64,000 bases of DNA, taken from NCBI RefSeq assembly GCF_017377855.1, contig NZ_JAFREP010000034.1, forward strand, positions 1 to 64,000, read 5' to 3'. The stretch's first letter is position 1, and every line of letters starts with the position of its first letter. Source of the DNA: Acanthopleuribacter pedis. GTDB taxonomy: Bacteria > Acidobacteriota > Holophagae > Acanthopleuribacterales > Acanthopleuribacteraceae. The position numbers and the translations under genes were made by a program. Of the stretch, positions 16,828 through 24,523 are shown in pieces. Below the pieces are notes generated by a model that was not told the origin of the DNA, searched no databases, and saw only the letters and a program-made list of their open reading frames with translations.

Positions 16828-18198
16828 ATGAACGAACCGGCCACGCTGACCGCGGCGGAACACCGCTTTGCGTTGGACCTTTACCGCGAACACCTGGAGG
16901 AAGCTTCCTTCCTCTACCAAACCCGCAAAACCCTGCTCACCGACGCCACCGTGCCTTGGCCGAGTGCGGCCGTCTACGAGTTGCGGTTCGACAACCACCT
17001 GCGCGCCTTGTACGACGGGGGCGACCTGGCCTTAGACGTCTGCCGCCAAATGGAGGACGGTGCCGACGCGGGCGCCGCCTACACCTTGCTGCGGCTGCTG
17101 CTGCGCCACGATCAACTCAACGAGGCGGTGCGCCTGGTGCAGCTTTGGTCGTCCGGTTTTGCCGCGGACGCCGCCGCCGATGCGCTCGCCGCCGGCTGGC
17201 CCGCCAATCGTCTGGTGCGGCTGCGGCCTTTGCCCGCCTCACCCGGCGCCATGACCGCCGCGGTCTACGGGCAATTGATTGGCGTGCGCCGTTTCCCCCT
17301 CGCCAAGGAATTGCTACAGGCCTTGGCCCTGCACGAAAACGATTTTGCCGGGACCTGGTTGATGTGGGCGCTGGGTCGCTTGGGCGCGGTTGAGGCCGTT
17401 TCAGCGGGGTTGGCGCTGCTGCAGCGCTGTGGCGATCCCGTCGCCGCCGCCATGATCACCACCTCGCTGTTGCGTTTGGGTGCCGGCGAGGCGCTTGACC
17501 TGGTCCGCCGCGAAACGCCGTCCCATGCTTGGCCTTGGACGGCCTTGGCGCTGGCCGGTTCCCGCGCCGACGGCCGCTTGTTGTGCGATCTGTTGCGTTA
17601 CCAACCGCCGCGCCCGGACCTGATCACCGCCCTCGCGTTACACGGCGACGTTAACCAGATCGCCTTGTTGTTGGATTTGTTGGATCACTGCGCCGACGAC
17701 GCGACCGCCGCCGCCTGCGCAACCGGGTTGTACTTGCTGACCGGGGCGCCCCTGTTCGAAACCGCGGCCGTTCAGGAGCACATCGACCAAGACGAATTGT
17801 TCGACGAGGAAATCGAGGGCTTGGCGCCCGGTGACATCCCGCCGGGATTGACGGTGACCGTGAGCGAATACCAACGCTTCAGTGAGGACGGTGAACGCTG
17901 GCGGCGTTGGTGCGATCAGCATGCCGCCCAATTTAGCCAGGGGGTTCGTTACCGATTGGGCCGCCCGATGGAGCCCGCCGTGTTGGTGGAACAGGCCGGC
18001 AGTGAGCTGTTGCCCGCCGCGTTACGCCAATTGGCCTATGAGGAGTTGGTCATTCGCTATGGTTTCGATGCGCCTTTTGAAACCAACCGCACCGTCGCGG
18101 AACAACGGGCGGTGTTGGCGCAACTCGCCGAGGCAATTGAGGCGGCCCCGGCGCGGCGCGCGGGCGTGTGGACCTTCGCGGGCCGGGACCTCGCTTAA
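16828..18198 (+). CDS. TIGR02270-like type VI-associated protein with helical repeats
   Basis: The 456-residue product begins with H-L-E-E-A-S-F-L-Y-Q-T-R and soon L-R-F-D-N-H-L-R-A-L-Y-D-G-G. This recalls the TIGR02270 family encoded next to vgrG in many type VI loci, whose members contain the pattern E-E-A-x-F-L-x-x-x-R and R-x-x-x-H-L-x-G-L. The middle is an Ala/Leu-rich run of helical, HEAT-like repeats (A-A-A-M-I-T-T-S-L-L-R-L, A-L-D-L-V-R-R). It has no signal peptide. The ATG follows the VgrG stop by eight bases behind AGGGG, so it is the last gene of that unit. Its stop lies only eight bases from the convergent stop of the next gene. The molecular role is unknown. Confidence 0.75.
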   Translation: MNEPATLTAAEHRFALDLYREHLEEASFLYQTRKTLLTDATVPWPSAAVYELRFDNHLRALYDGGDLALDVCRQMEDGADAGAAYTLLRLLLRHDQLNEAVRLVQLWSSGFAADAAADALAAGWPANRLVRLRPLPASPGAMTAAVYGQLIGVRRFPLAKELLQALALHENDFAGTWLMWALGRLGAVEAVSAGLALLQRCGDPVAAAMITTSLLRLGAGEALDLVRRETPSHAWPWTALALAGSRADGRLLCDLLRYQPPRPDLITALALHGDVNQIALLLDLLDHCADDATAAACATGLYLLTGAPLFETAAVQEHIDQDELFDEEIEGLAPGDIPPGLTVTVSEYQRFSEDGERWRRWCDQHAAQFSQGVRYRLGRPMEPAVLVEQAGSELLPAALRQLAYEELVIRYGFDAPFETNRTVAEQRAVLAQLAEAIEAAPARRAGVWTFAGRDLA

Positions 18199-18206
18199 GG
18201 GGTTGG

Positions 18207-20345
18207 TTAAGTGGTGGGTGGGCTCACCGCGGCCAGGCGCTTTTGTTTGGCCTGGAGGCGTGCTTCCACCGAATTCAGATCGCCCTGAAGGTTTTCCAGT
18301 ACTTGGTGCAAAATATCCACCCCGCGCTTGGGCTCGCTTTCCCATGCTTGCTTCTGCGCGGGGGTAAAGCTTATCATGCCGTAAATGTTGCTCTTTTCCG
18401 CGAGGCCGCCTTCTTTCATGTAGACCAACGCGCGATCAAAGTTTCCGATCTCTCTTCTCAGATCGTCCAGTTGTGCCTGGTAATGTTCGATGTCTTTCTT
18501 TAACAAGGGGATTTCGACCTCGGTATGGCTATCGGTGAAGGAACCATCACTCGAGGGGGCTGCGCCTTGGGTGTGAATGGTATCGGATACCTGCCACTGT
18601 GCGGGACCACCTGGCAGACGGCGTTGGTACATCTCCTCTTTAGGAACCGGTCCAAAGGTACCACCGAGTTCTGATTGTCGGTAGGCGGTGCCCGCCACCG
18701 GGCGTTGCGTTGCACCAAAGCGAACCTCGCTATCGGTGTAGTGGCCGTCCGTGCGGGCGATAATCGGCACGCGGGGCGCACTTTCCCTGAACTCACCGGT
18801 ATTGATACCGCCGGAGATGAGATGAAAAATCTCGGTGTCGTTTAAGGCTTCCGAAACGTGCTCGGCGTAATGGCCCGAGTTAATATCGCGGCAAACCACC
18901 ATGCCCAATTGCTTTCCACCGCCGGGCAGATCAACGATTTGCATACTTGGGTTGTGACCTTCCGCCTGCAAGCGCGCCGTCATTTCCGGGCCTTCGTGGG
19001 CGGGCGTCATGCCGCCGGGCAGGTGGCGGAAGCTATCGCGTTGCTTTGGATGAACTTTGTCATTCATCGCATCGGCGTAGGATGGGACGTCAACAACCGA
19101 AGGCGCGAACTTGGAAACCAGGCGCGGGCTGCGCTGTCCACTTCCATCCAACACAATGGCTTCGTTGCGGATGGCTTTAAACATTTTGCGTCCTTCCTCG
19201 TGGAGTTGGGCGACATCCATCTCCGGGCTGTTTTGAAGGAGTTTGAACGTCGTCGGCAATCCTCGGGGCGCTGATCTGCCGGTTGGCAAGCCGCCGCTGT
19301 ATTCCGTGCGACTCAGTTTGAAGGGCGCGACGTAATCTTTGAAGACCCTGGCCAACTTATGTACGTTGCCCAAATTGCCGCGGTTGTCCGCAAGGAAATT
19401 TTTCAATTTTTCCAATACTCTGTCACCACCGCCTGTGGCCGGGCAGTCGAAGGAGGGGCAGATGTGCTGAACCGCTTCTCTCATTCCCTCCGGGGTGGTT
19501 TGCTCAAGAAAGTGATTCAGGTTGCGTCCCAGAGCTGCTTGATCCATATGGCCCGCAAGGATGGTCACCGGCGCCAGGTTGTCCCTAACCTCTTTGATGA
19601 GCTCCGCGGCTCTTTCAAGGATTTCTTGGGAGACAGGGGCCTCTTTTTTCTTTGCAATGGCTTCGGCCAAGGAGGCTACCGACGTTAAATCAATACGCGC
19701 GTCGCTCGGTTCCTGGGTGAAGCTTTCTGGGTTTCTGGAAACAGCCTCCTGGAATGCTTGGCTGAGCTCGTTGTTCTGGTAGCCCAAAATGCGCTCTACG
19801 GAAGGCAGGTGATTGGGATCGATAGGCGCTAGCATGGCAGGCGGTTCCGAGGTAACAACCGTACCCATCAAAAACAGCGCATTGCCCAGGCCGGATTGAG
19901 CGACCCGATCTTGCAGCATGCCGATAAGTTGGTGTTTTTCATCGGGCGTAGCATGTTCCATGTGGGTGTTCCAGAAAAATTCCGGGACGGAAACAATGTG
20001 GGTGGTGCCGGGGCGCGTATCGAGTAAGTGTTGGGATGCCATGATTTTGATTTGATCGAACACTTGATCGACTTTGTGTTGCATCATTTCTCGCCGACCG
20101 TCCGGTCCCATGCTTTCGTGGACGGTGCTGGCATTCGCTTGGATGAACTGGACCCGTTTGGGTTCTGCATGAACACGTGAAAGAGAGGGGGCTTCGGTGG
20201 TTGCGCTGGTCATGGGACCGTCGCCGTTCAAACGGGGGCTGGTACGGCCACTGTTTGCGGAAGGGCCGAAGGTACTGGACGTCGGGGTGGTGGGTGGTTG
20301 GGCGTTTGATGTTCTGCGTGGACCGTCTAAATGTAAACCTGACAT
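18207..20345 (-). CDS. Large nitrilase-superfamily-like protein 1, candidate type III-style effector
   Basis: This 712-residue protein keeps the nitrilase-fold landmarks. R-V-Q-F-I-Q-A forms the first strand. Glu lies in I-V-S-V-P-E-F-F-W-N (about residue 120), Lys in R-L-V-S-K-F-A-P (about 412) and Cys in M-V-V-C-R-D-I-N (about 484), with L-I-S-G-G-I-N after it. Nitrilase enzymes cleave or form amide bonds with such a Glu-Lys-Cys triad. About 250 helical residues are inserted between Glu and Lys. The first 60 residues are Ser/Thr/Pro/Asn-rich and disordered, with no Sec signal. The C-terminus is coiled-coil-like (L-L-K-K-D-I-E-H-Y-Q-A-Q-L). An open frame reaches 20399, but the ATG at 20345 has AAGGAG before it. 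It is paralogous to the genes at 21053 and 35703, both encoded next to CesT-like chaperones, which suggests a secreted effector. The fold call is from motifs only. Confidence 0.7.
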   Translation of the reverse strand: MSGLHLDGPRRTSNAQPPTTPTSSTFGPSANSGRTSPRLNGDGPMTSATTEAPSLSRVHAEPKRVQFIQANASTVHESMGPDGRREMMQHKVDQVFDQIKIMASQHLLDTRPGTTHIVSVPEFFWNTHMEHATPDEKHQLIGMLQDRVAQSGLGNALFLMGTVVTSEPPAMLAPIDPNHLPSVERILGYQNNELSQAFQEAVSRNPESFTQEPSDARIDLTSVASLAEAIAKKKEAPVSQEILERAAELIKEVRDNLAPVTILAGHMDQAALGRNLNHFLEQTTPEGMREAVQHICPSFDCPATGGGDRVLEKLKNFLADNRGNLGNVHKLARVFKDYVAPFKLSRTEYSGGLPTGRSAPRGLPTTFKLLQNSPEMDVAQLHEEGRKMFKAIRNEAIVLDGSGQRSPRLVSKFAPSVVDVPSYADAMNDKVHPKQRDSFRHLPGGMTPAHEGPEMTARLQAEGHNPSMQIVDLPGGGKQLGMVVCRDINSGHYAEHVSEALNDTEIFHLISGGINTGEFRESAPRVPIIARTDGHYTDSEVRFGATQRPVAGTAYRQSELGGTFGPVPKEEMYQRRLPGGPAQWQVSDTIHTQGAAPSSDGSFTDSHTEVEIPLLKKDIEHYQAQLDDLRREIGNFDRALVYMKEGGLAEKSNIYGMISFTPAQKQAWESEPKRGVDILHQVLENLQGDLNSVEARLQAKQKRLAAVSPPTT

Positions 20346-20442
20346 GGGAAGCTCCTTCAACTGGGTAGGGTTTTGCGGATACACCAAGGTCAAGCCCAAG
20401 AGAACTGGGTCGGCCGTCGGCGTGACTTCGGGCCGTTGGTGG

Positions 20443-20541
20443 TGCGATCTTCAACCAAGCAGCTTGGTGTTGCTTGGGATCGCATCCCGCTGTTTGACCT
20501 GTAATTTATTTTCGAAATGTGGGTGAAGTTTGGAGAAACCG
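20443..20541 (-). promoter_or_regulatory. Upstream block shared with the chaperone/effector operon (copy 1)
   Basis: About 100 bases, starting 98 bases upstream of the effector 1 start, closely match 23959-24060. The 60-base part 20482-20541 differs at about nine positions. It contains GATCGCATCCC and AATTTATT. Its place before two separately transcribed paralogues suggests a shared promoter and leader. On the minus strand both copies also read as a similar short peptide (S-P-N-F-x-H-I-S), which I treat as a by-product. Confidence 0.6.
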
Positions 20542-20807
20542 TGGGGGTGGCCGAATCGGGGCTCCGGGGGTTGTGTTTGCTTTTGAATGCGGGCTTCGGT
20601 AGGCAGGAATTCATGGGACGAAAAAGGCCGTATTTCGCGGTTTTTTGCTAGATGCCAACTGGGAATGCAGCCTGAGTGGATGTGTCGGTTTTCTTTTTAA
20701 AGGTCATGAAACATTGGGTTTGTGTTGTGGTATTTGGGGCTTGTAATCACTTCGCCTTGGGTTGGAAAGGCCGGGTGCTTGCCTGCCTTCTTGCGTCCTT
20801 CCCGAAG

Positions 20808-20908
20808 CCCGGTTTTGGCAACATTACCGATTTGTTATGTTTTGCAAAACCGGGTTTTCGGGGCCGAAAGTGTGGTGAATTCTCCAAAGATTACCGATTG
20901 GTTATGTT
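20808..20908. promoter_or_regulatory. Paired 19-bp motifs upstream of effector 1
   Basis: ATTACCGATTTGTTATGTT (20823-20841) is repeated as ATTACCGATTGGTTATGTT (20890-20908), 67 bases apart. An inverted repeat CCCGGTTTTG/CAAAACCGGG (20808-20817 and 20845-20854) frames the first one. The same pair with 66-base spacing occurs at 24362-24446, upstream of the chaperone operon. This spacing, near a whole number of helical turns, suggests binding sites for a dimeric regulator. The rest of 20346-21052 holds no gene. Confidence 0.55.
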
Positions 20909-21052
20909 CTTGAAATGTGTCGCCGTCTCCGCTACCGCGGTACGAAAAAGGATGTTTGGTTGCGGGCGTTTCCTTAACGCATCCTGACCGTTCGTGTTGT
21001 TACGCCTCATGGGCGGTCCCCCGAGCATGGCCGAAGGACCGCGTCGCGTCAT

Positions 21053-23245
21053 TTATTCAGCACGCTGGTTTTCCGTACTTGGCGGCGTCAGTTGGGCTAA
21101 GCGGCGTTGCGCGGCTTGCAGGAGCTGATCCGCCGATTCAAGATCGCTGCGCAGACCGGCCTGAATTTCCGCCATAATTTCAGGTCCTGCTTGGGGGTTC
21201 GCACGCCAAGCATCTTTCTGAGCCTGAGAGAAGGGCAATGATCTCGTTACCGTGGCGTATTGGGAACGGTCTCTATCCGCGACAGCAGCGTTTCCGGTTG
21301 AATCGATCCACGATAATTTACCTTCGATTTGCGCAACTTCTTCAGCGTAGAGCGCGATGCGTTCTTTTAAAGTGGGCACATCGAAATCACCGATTCCGTC
21401 AGGCCAGGAACTCGCCCGTGAGCGATCGGTATTGGGAAGGTGGTAGGTATCGCTCACCGACCACTTGCCAGGTTCACCGGGCAGCGGGCCGTCAGGATCT
21501 TTAAGTGTGGAGGGGACTGGGCGGGCGGGGCCGAACTGCCCATCCGGTTCCCTTTGTTCAAAGACTTTTTGTGCCAGCTTTTGGTGGGTGTTGCCATAGC
21601 GGGTATGGGTTTTCACCCGAATGCCGTCGTTCTGCGCGACGACTGGACCATGGGGGGCCTTTTTCTCGAAGGTCGCTTCCGAGATCCCGGCGGAAATCAA
21701 CATGAACACATCGGCTTGACTGAGGCTGTCCGCAATATGATTGGTGAAGTGGTCGGAATCGATGTCACGACAGATGACCAAACCCATTTGTTGGCCGTCA
21801 CGCGGCAGTGGGACCATTTGATCTTGGGGACTACGGCCCGCGTCGGTGAGGTGTCGGGTCAGTTCCGCCTCACTCATGTCCGGTGCCGTGCCGCCGGGAA
21901 ACTGCTTGTAGCTGCGACTTTGCAGCGGGGCCTCGTCGCCGGTCTTGGCCCGACTATAGCTTGGTACATCGATATCCGAGGGGTTGTATTTCTGGACCAA
22001 GCGCGGAGCACTGTTCCCGTCACCATTGACCACAATGGCTTCGTTGCGAACGGTTTTGAACATTTGGCGACCTGTTTCGTGTAGCTGGGGAACGTCGGTA
22101 TTGGGTCCTTCCCGCAAAATCTTGAGGGCGGGATTGCCGCGCTCCAAGGCGCCGTTGCGGCTGTTGTCCGAAAATTCCGAGCGGGCAAGAAGGAAGGGGG
22201 CGTAACTTCTTTTGTAACTTCGGGCCAAACCCATGAGTTCGGTCGTGTTCCCCTCGTAACCGCGTAAGAAGGTTTGAAATGCGGTGATTTTGTCGCGTCC
22301 GTCGGCGTTTTTGGTAAATTCCAGGCGTGGGCAAAGGTGACCCAAGGCTTCCCGCCGTTCCCTCGGGGTGTCCGCGGCAAGGAAGGCCTCGAAGTGATTC
22401 GTCATGGTGCGCGGGCTTGCATGGCCGATAAGCATGGCCAGGTGGGTTTGGTTTTCTTTAATGGTGTTTAAGGTCCGGGCTGCTTCATTCAGCACATCCT
22501 GGGAAAGGTCCTTGGGTTGACTGCCTCCGTCCTCGGTTGGCATGGCGGCAGCCAAGGAAATGACCGCGGCGAGTTCCACCCGTGCTTGGCTCGGGGGTGT
22601 GGTGAAATCCTCGGGTGCCTGCGAAAGTGATTCAGCCTGGGCTTCGCGCAATGCCCCGGCGGGAAGATCTAAGATCCCGCCAAGGTCGTCCATGTGATGT
22701 GGTTGGACGCGACGCATCAGCTCGGCGGGTTCCGAGGTAACCACCGACCCCATCACGAAAATGGCGTTGGGAAGGCCGGCCTCTCGAACTTTCGCCTGAA
22801 CCATGCCCAATAATTCAGTTTTGTCGTGCTGTGAGAGAAGGGCCTCGTTGTCGTTCCAATAGAATTCTGGGACGGAAACAATTTGCGTGGTGCTGCCGCG
22901 CTGGTCAATGATGCCTTGGCGGACCATTTCGTTAACTTGGCTAAAAACGACCTCGGCTTTTTTTTCTAGTAGCTCTCTCGGGCTTTCGGCGGAAAGCGCA
23001 CTGCCGCGGCCGGTTTTCACATGGGCCTGAACGAATTGGATCCGCTTGCTCCGCGTGGCACTCGGGGCCATGGCGCTGGTTTCTGTGGTGGCGCGGGTCA
23101 TTTCGGCGCCGCCGCCGAGGCCCCCCTGAGGATTCGTCCGCACGCCGGTGCCTGTCGTGGGGGGGCTAAAGGCACTGGGTGGCGCGGCGTTGGCCTGCTG
23201 AGCTTGATTGACCCCTTGATTATGTTTAAAACTGACACTTGACAT
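21053..23245 (-). CDS. Large nitrilase-superfamily-like protein 2, candidate type III-style effector
   Basis: The 730-residue protein aligns along its length with the gene at 18207. R-I-Q-F-V-Q-A-H leads the fold. Glu lies in I-V-S-V-P-E-F-Y-W-N (about 126), Lys in R-L-V-Q-K-Y-N-P (about 418) and Cys in L-V-I-C-R-D-I-D (about 491), with L-I-S-A-G-I after it. F-V-M-G-S-V-V-T-S-E-P is shared almost exactly. The first 55 residues are Asn/Gln/Pro/Gly-rich, without a Sec signal. The C-terminal 130 residues contain heptad-like helices and end in a P-P-S-T tail like that of paralogue 1. AAGGAG precedes the ATG at 23245. The CesT-like chaperone gene lies 147 bases upstream on the same strand. This layout is the classic chaperone-effector order. 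The substrate is unknown. Confidence 0.72.
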   Translation of the reverse strand: MSSVSFKHNQGVNQAQQANAAPPSAFSPPTTGTGVRTNPQGGLGGGAEMTRATTETSAMAPSATRSKRIQFVQAHVKTGRGSALSAESPRELLEKKAEVVFSQVNEMVRQGIIDQRGSTTQIVSVPEFYWNDNEALLSQHDKTELLGMVQAKVREAGLPNAIFVMGSVVTSEPAELMRRVQPHHMDDLGGILDLPAGALREAQAESLSQAPEDFTTPPSQARVELAAVISLAAAMPTEDGGSQPKDLSQDVLNEAARTLNTIKENQTHLAMLIGHASPRTMTNHFEAFLAADTPRERREALGHLCPRLEFTKNADGRDKITAFQTFLRGYEGNTTELMGLARSYKRSYAPFLLARSEFSDNSRNGALERGNPALKILREGPNTDVPQLHETGRQMFKTVRNEAIVVNGDGNSAPRLVQKYNPSDIDVPSYSRAKTGDEAPLQSRSYKQFPGGTAPDMSEAELTRHLTDAGRSPQDQMVPLPRDGQQMGLVICRDIDSDHFTNHIADSLSQADVFMLISAGISEATFEKKAPHGPVVAQNDGIRVKTHTRYGNTHQKLAQKVFEQREPDGQFGPARPVPSTLKDPDGPLPGEPGKWSVSDTYHLPNTDRSRASSWPDGIGDFDVPTLKERIALYAEEVAQIEGKLSWIDSTGNAAVADRDRSQYATVTRSLPFSQAQKDAWRANPQAGPEIMAEIQAGLRSDLESADQLLQAAQRRLAQLTPPSTENQRAE

Positions 23246-23392
23246 GGCGATCTCCTTGAAACGTGAAGGTGGTCTTTAGCGACCCGGGTTGTTTTTGGTC
23301 TTGTTTAACGAATGGTTGTTGGTGAGGGGTGGTGTCGGCAACCAGGCGGTGGGAAAGGGGCCGCATCCGGCTGCGTCGTCGGAACCTGTTTG

Positions 23393-23908
23393 TTAAACCA
23401 ATTTGCCGATGTGGCGCATGGGGTCGACGTCCTCGAAAACCGGCTCGTTGTGCATGGGTGGTTGGTAGGTGTTCATGTAACTTGACGCCGGTGCCGCGGG
23501 CGCCTCGGCGACAATGGGGATCTCGGCCAGTTGGTTTTGCACCGTCTCCGCCGTGCGCGAGAAGTTTTGCAGGATGTTTTGGAACAAGGTCAGGTCACAA
23601 CCCTCAACCGCTTGGTTGTGGCACAACACCAGCTCGCCCGCTTGCTCGTCGCAGGCGATGGTGGCGCCGCGGGTCTCCTGCATGAACAGGTTCATGGAAA
23701 GTACTTTCATGTAGAAACCACCGTTGCTGTTGGCGGGCAGGTCCATCAAAGTGGTGCTCAGCATGAATTCTTCGCCTTGGGGGCCGACGAACAATTCAAG
23801 GTTGCGGCCTTCGCCCGCGGCCAGGACGCAGGCACCGTTTTGATCAAGACCTAAGGCGGGGTGGATCTGGGTTAACCATTGGTTGATCTGGGTGTGGGCG
23901 TGCGTCAT
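23393..23908 (-). CDS. CesT-like type III secretion chaperone
   Basis: The 171-residue acidic protein has the pattern of class I type III chaperones. An N-terminal helix (Q-I-N-Q-W-L-T-Q-I) is followed by small strands around E-L-F-V-G. Then come Y-M-K-V-L-S-M-N-L-F-M-Q-E-T-R-G-A-T-I-A with E-L-V-L-C-H-N, and a last amphipathic helix (F-Q-N-I-L-Q-N-F-S-R-T-A-E). Such proteins bind the N-terminus of one effector in the cytoplasm and pilot it to the injectisome. The C-terminal 45 residues are a Pro-rich tail ending in D-V-D-P-M-R-H-I-G-K-L-V. The homologue at 35095 has the same N-L-F-Q-Q-E-T-A-G-A-A-I-A block. AGGAGG precedes the ATG. The effector-like gene follows. Confidence 0.7.
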   Translation of the reverse strand: MTHAHTQINQWLTQIHPALGLDQNGACVLAAGEGRNLELFVGPQGEEFMLSTTLMDLPANSNGGFYMKVLSMNLFMQETRGATIACDEQAGELVLCHNQAVEGCDLTLFQNILQNFSRTAETVQNQLAEIPIVAEAPAAPASSYMNTYQPPMHNEPVFEDVDPMRHIGKLV

Positions 23909-23958
23909 GAGAAGGCCTCCTAAATCGTCCTTGAAATCATTCGTTTCATACTAAGTGG

Positions 23959-24060
23959 CGCGATCTTAAACCAGGCTAATTTGGTGTTTTGCCTCGGGAT
24001 CGCGTCCCGTTGTTTGATCTGTAATTTATTCTTGAAATGTGGACGAAGTTTGGCGAAATC
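23959..24060 (-). promoter_or_regulatory. Upstream block shared with effector 1 (copy 2)
   Basis: This is the partner of 20443-20541. It contains GATCGCGTCCC, TGTAATTTATT and GAAGTTTGGCGAAATC. It starts about 50 bases before the chaperone start codon, so it should include the promoter or leader of the chaperone/effector operon. Confidence 0.6.
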
Positions 24061-24361
24061 ATGGCGTCCGGTTGTCGGCCGCTTTTGCCCTCGTTTTTGT
24101 GTTGAATTCTGAGATTGTGTCTTGTTTTGGCTGGGAACCCGCGCCTGGATTTGGGAAGGAGCGGCATCGTCGGAATGGGGTGGCTACCTTCGTTGGCGTG
24201 TTGATGGTTGTTTTGCTAAGTTGAATGAAATATGGTGCTTGTAGAAGGATCCTGAGCGAATGGAGCGACCCCGGTTGCCTTGGTGGCCGCCCGCATGGCT
24301 GCGCAATGGAACCCGTTTGAAGCCCAAAGTACACCGACCCAAATCCGCCGTTTTAATGAAC

Positions 24362-24446
24362 ATTATCGATTTGTTATAGTGCGAAATAGGCCCGTTTTGG
24401 GCCTCGAAATGTGGAGGAATTCCATAAATTACCAATCGGTTATGTT
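24362..24446. promoter_or_regulatory. Paired 19-bp motifs upstream of the chaperone operon
   Basis: ATTATCGATTTGTTATAGT (24362-24380) and ATTACCAATCGGTTATGTT (24428-24446) repeat the motif pair found before effector 1, at nearly the same spacing. A 6-bp hairpin AGGCCC/GGGCCT (24388-24404) lies between them, whereas the other copy has an inverted repeat around its first motif. Apart from these blocks, 23909-24523 holds no gene. Confidence 0.55.
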
Positions 24447-24523
24447 GTTGCTTTTTGCGTGGGTTCGCTATAGGTGAATCGTAAAGTTACTATTAAATAA
24501 CATATTTATTAGATTCGGGCGGC

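Noticed and set aside
20390..20614. Possible short conserved peptide upstream of effector 1, similar to one at 23976-24167
   Set aside because: The similarity follows from the duplicated non-coding block. There is no good ribosome site, and the frames diverge outside the block.
20676..20987. 103-codon plus-strand open frame between the two effector genes
   Set aside because: It spans the paired 19-bp motifs and the inverted repeat. Composition and lack of any domain favour regulatory DNA.
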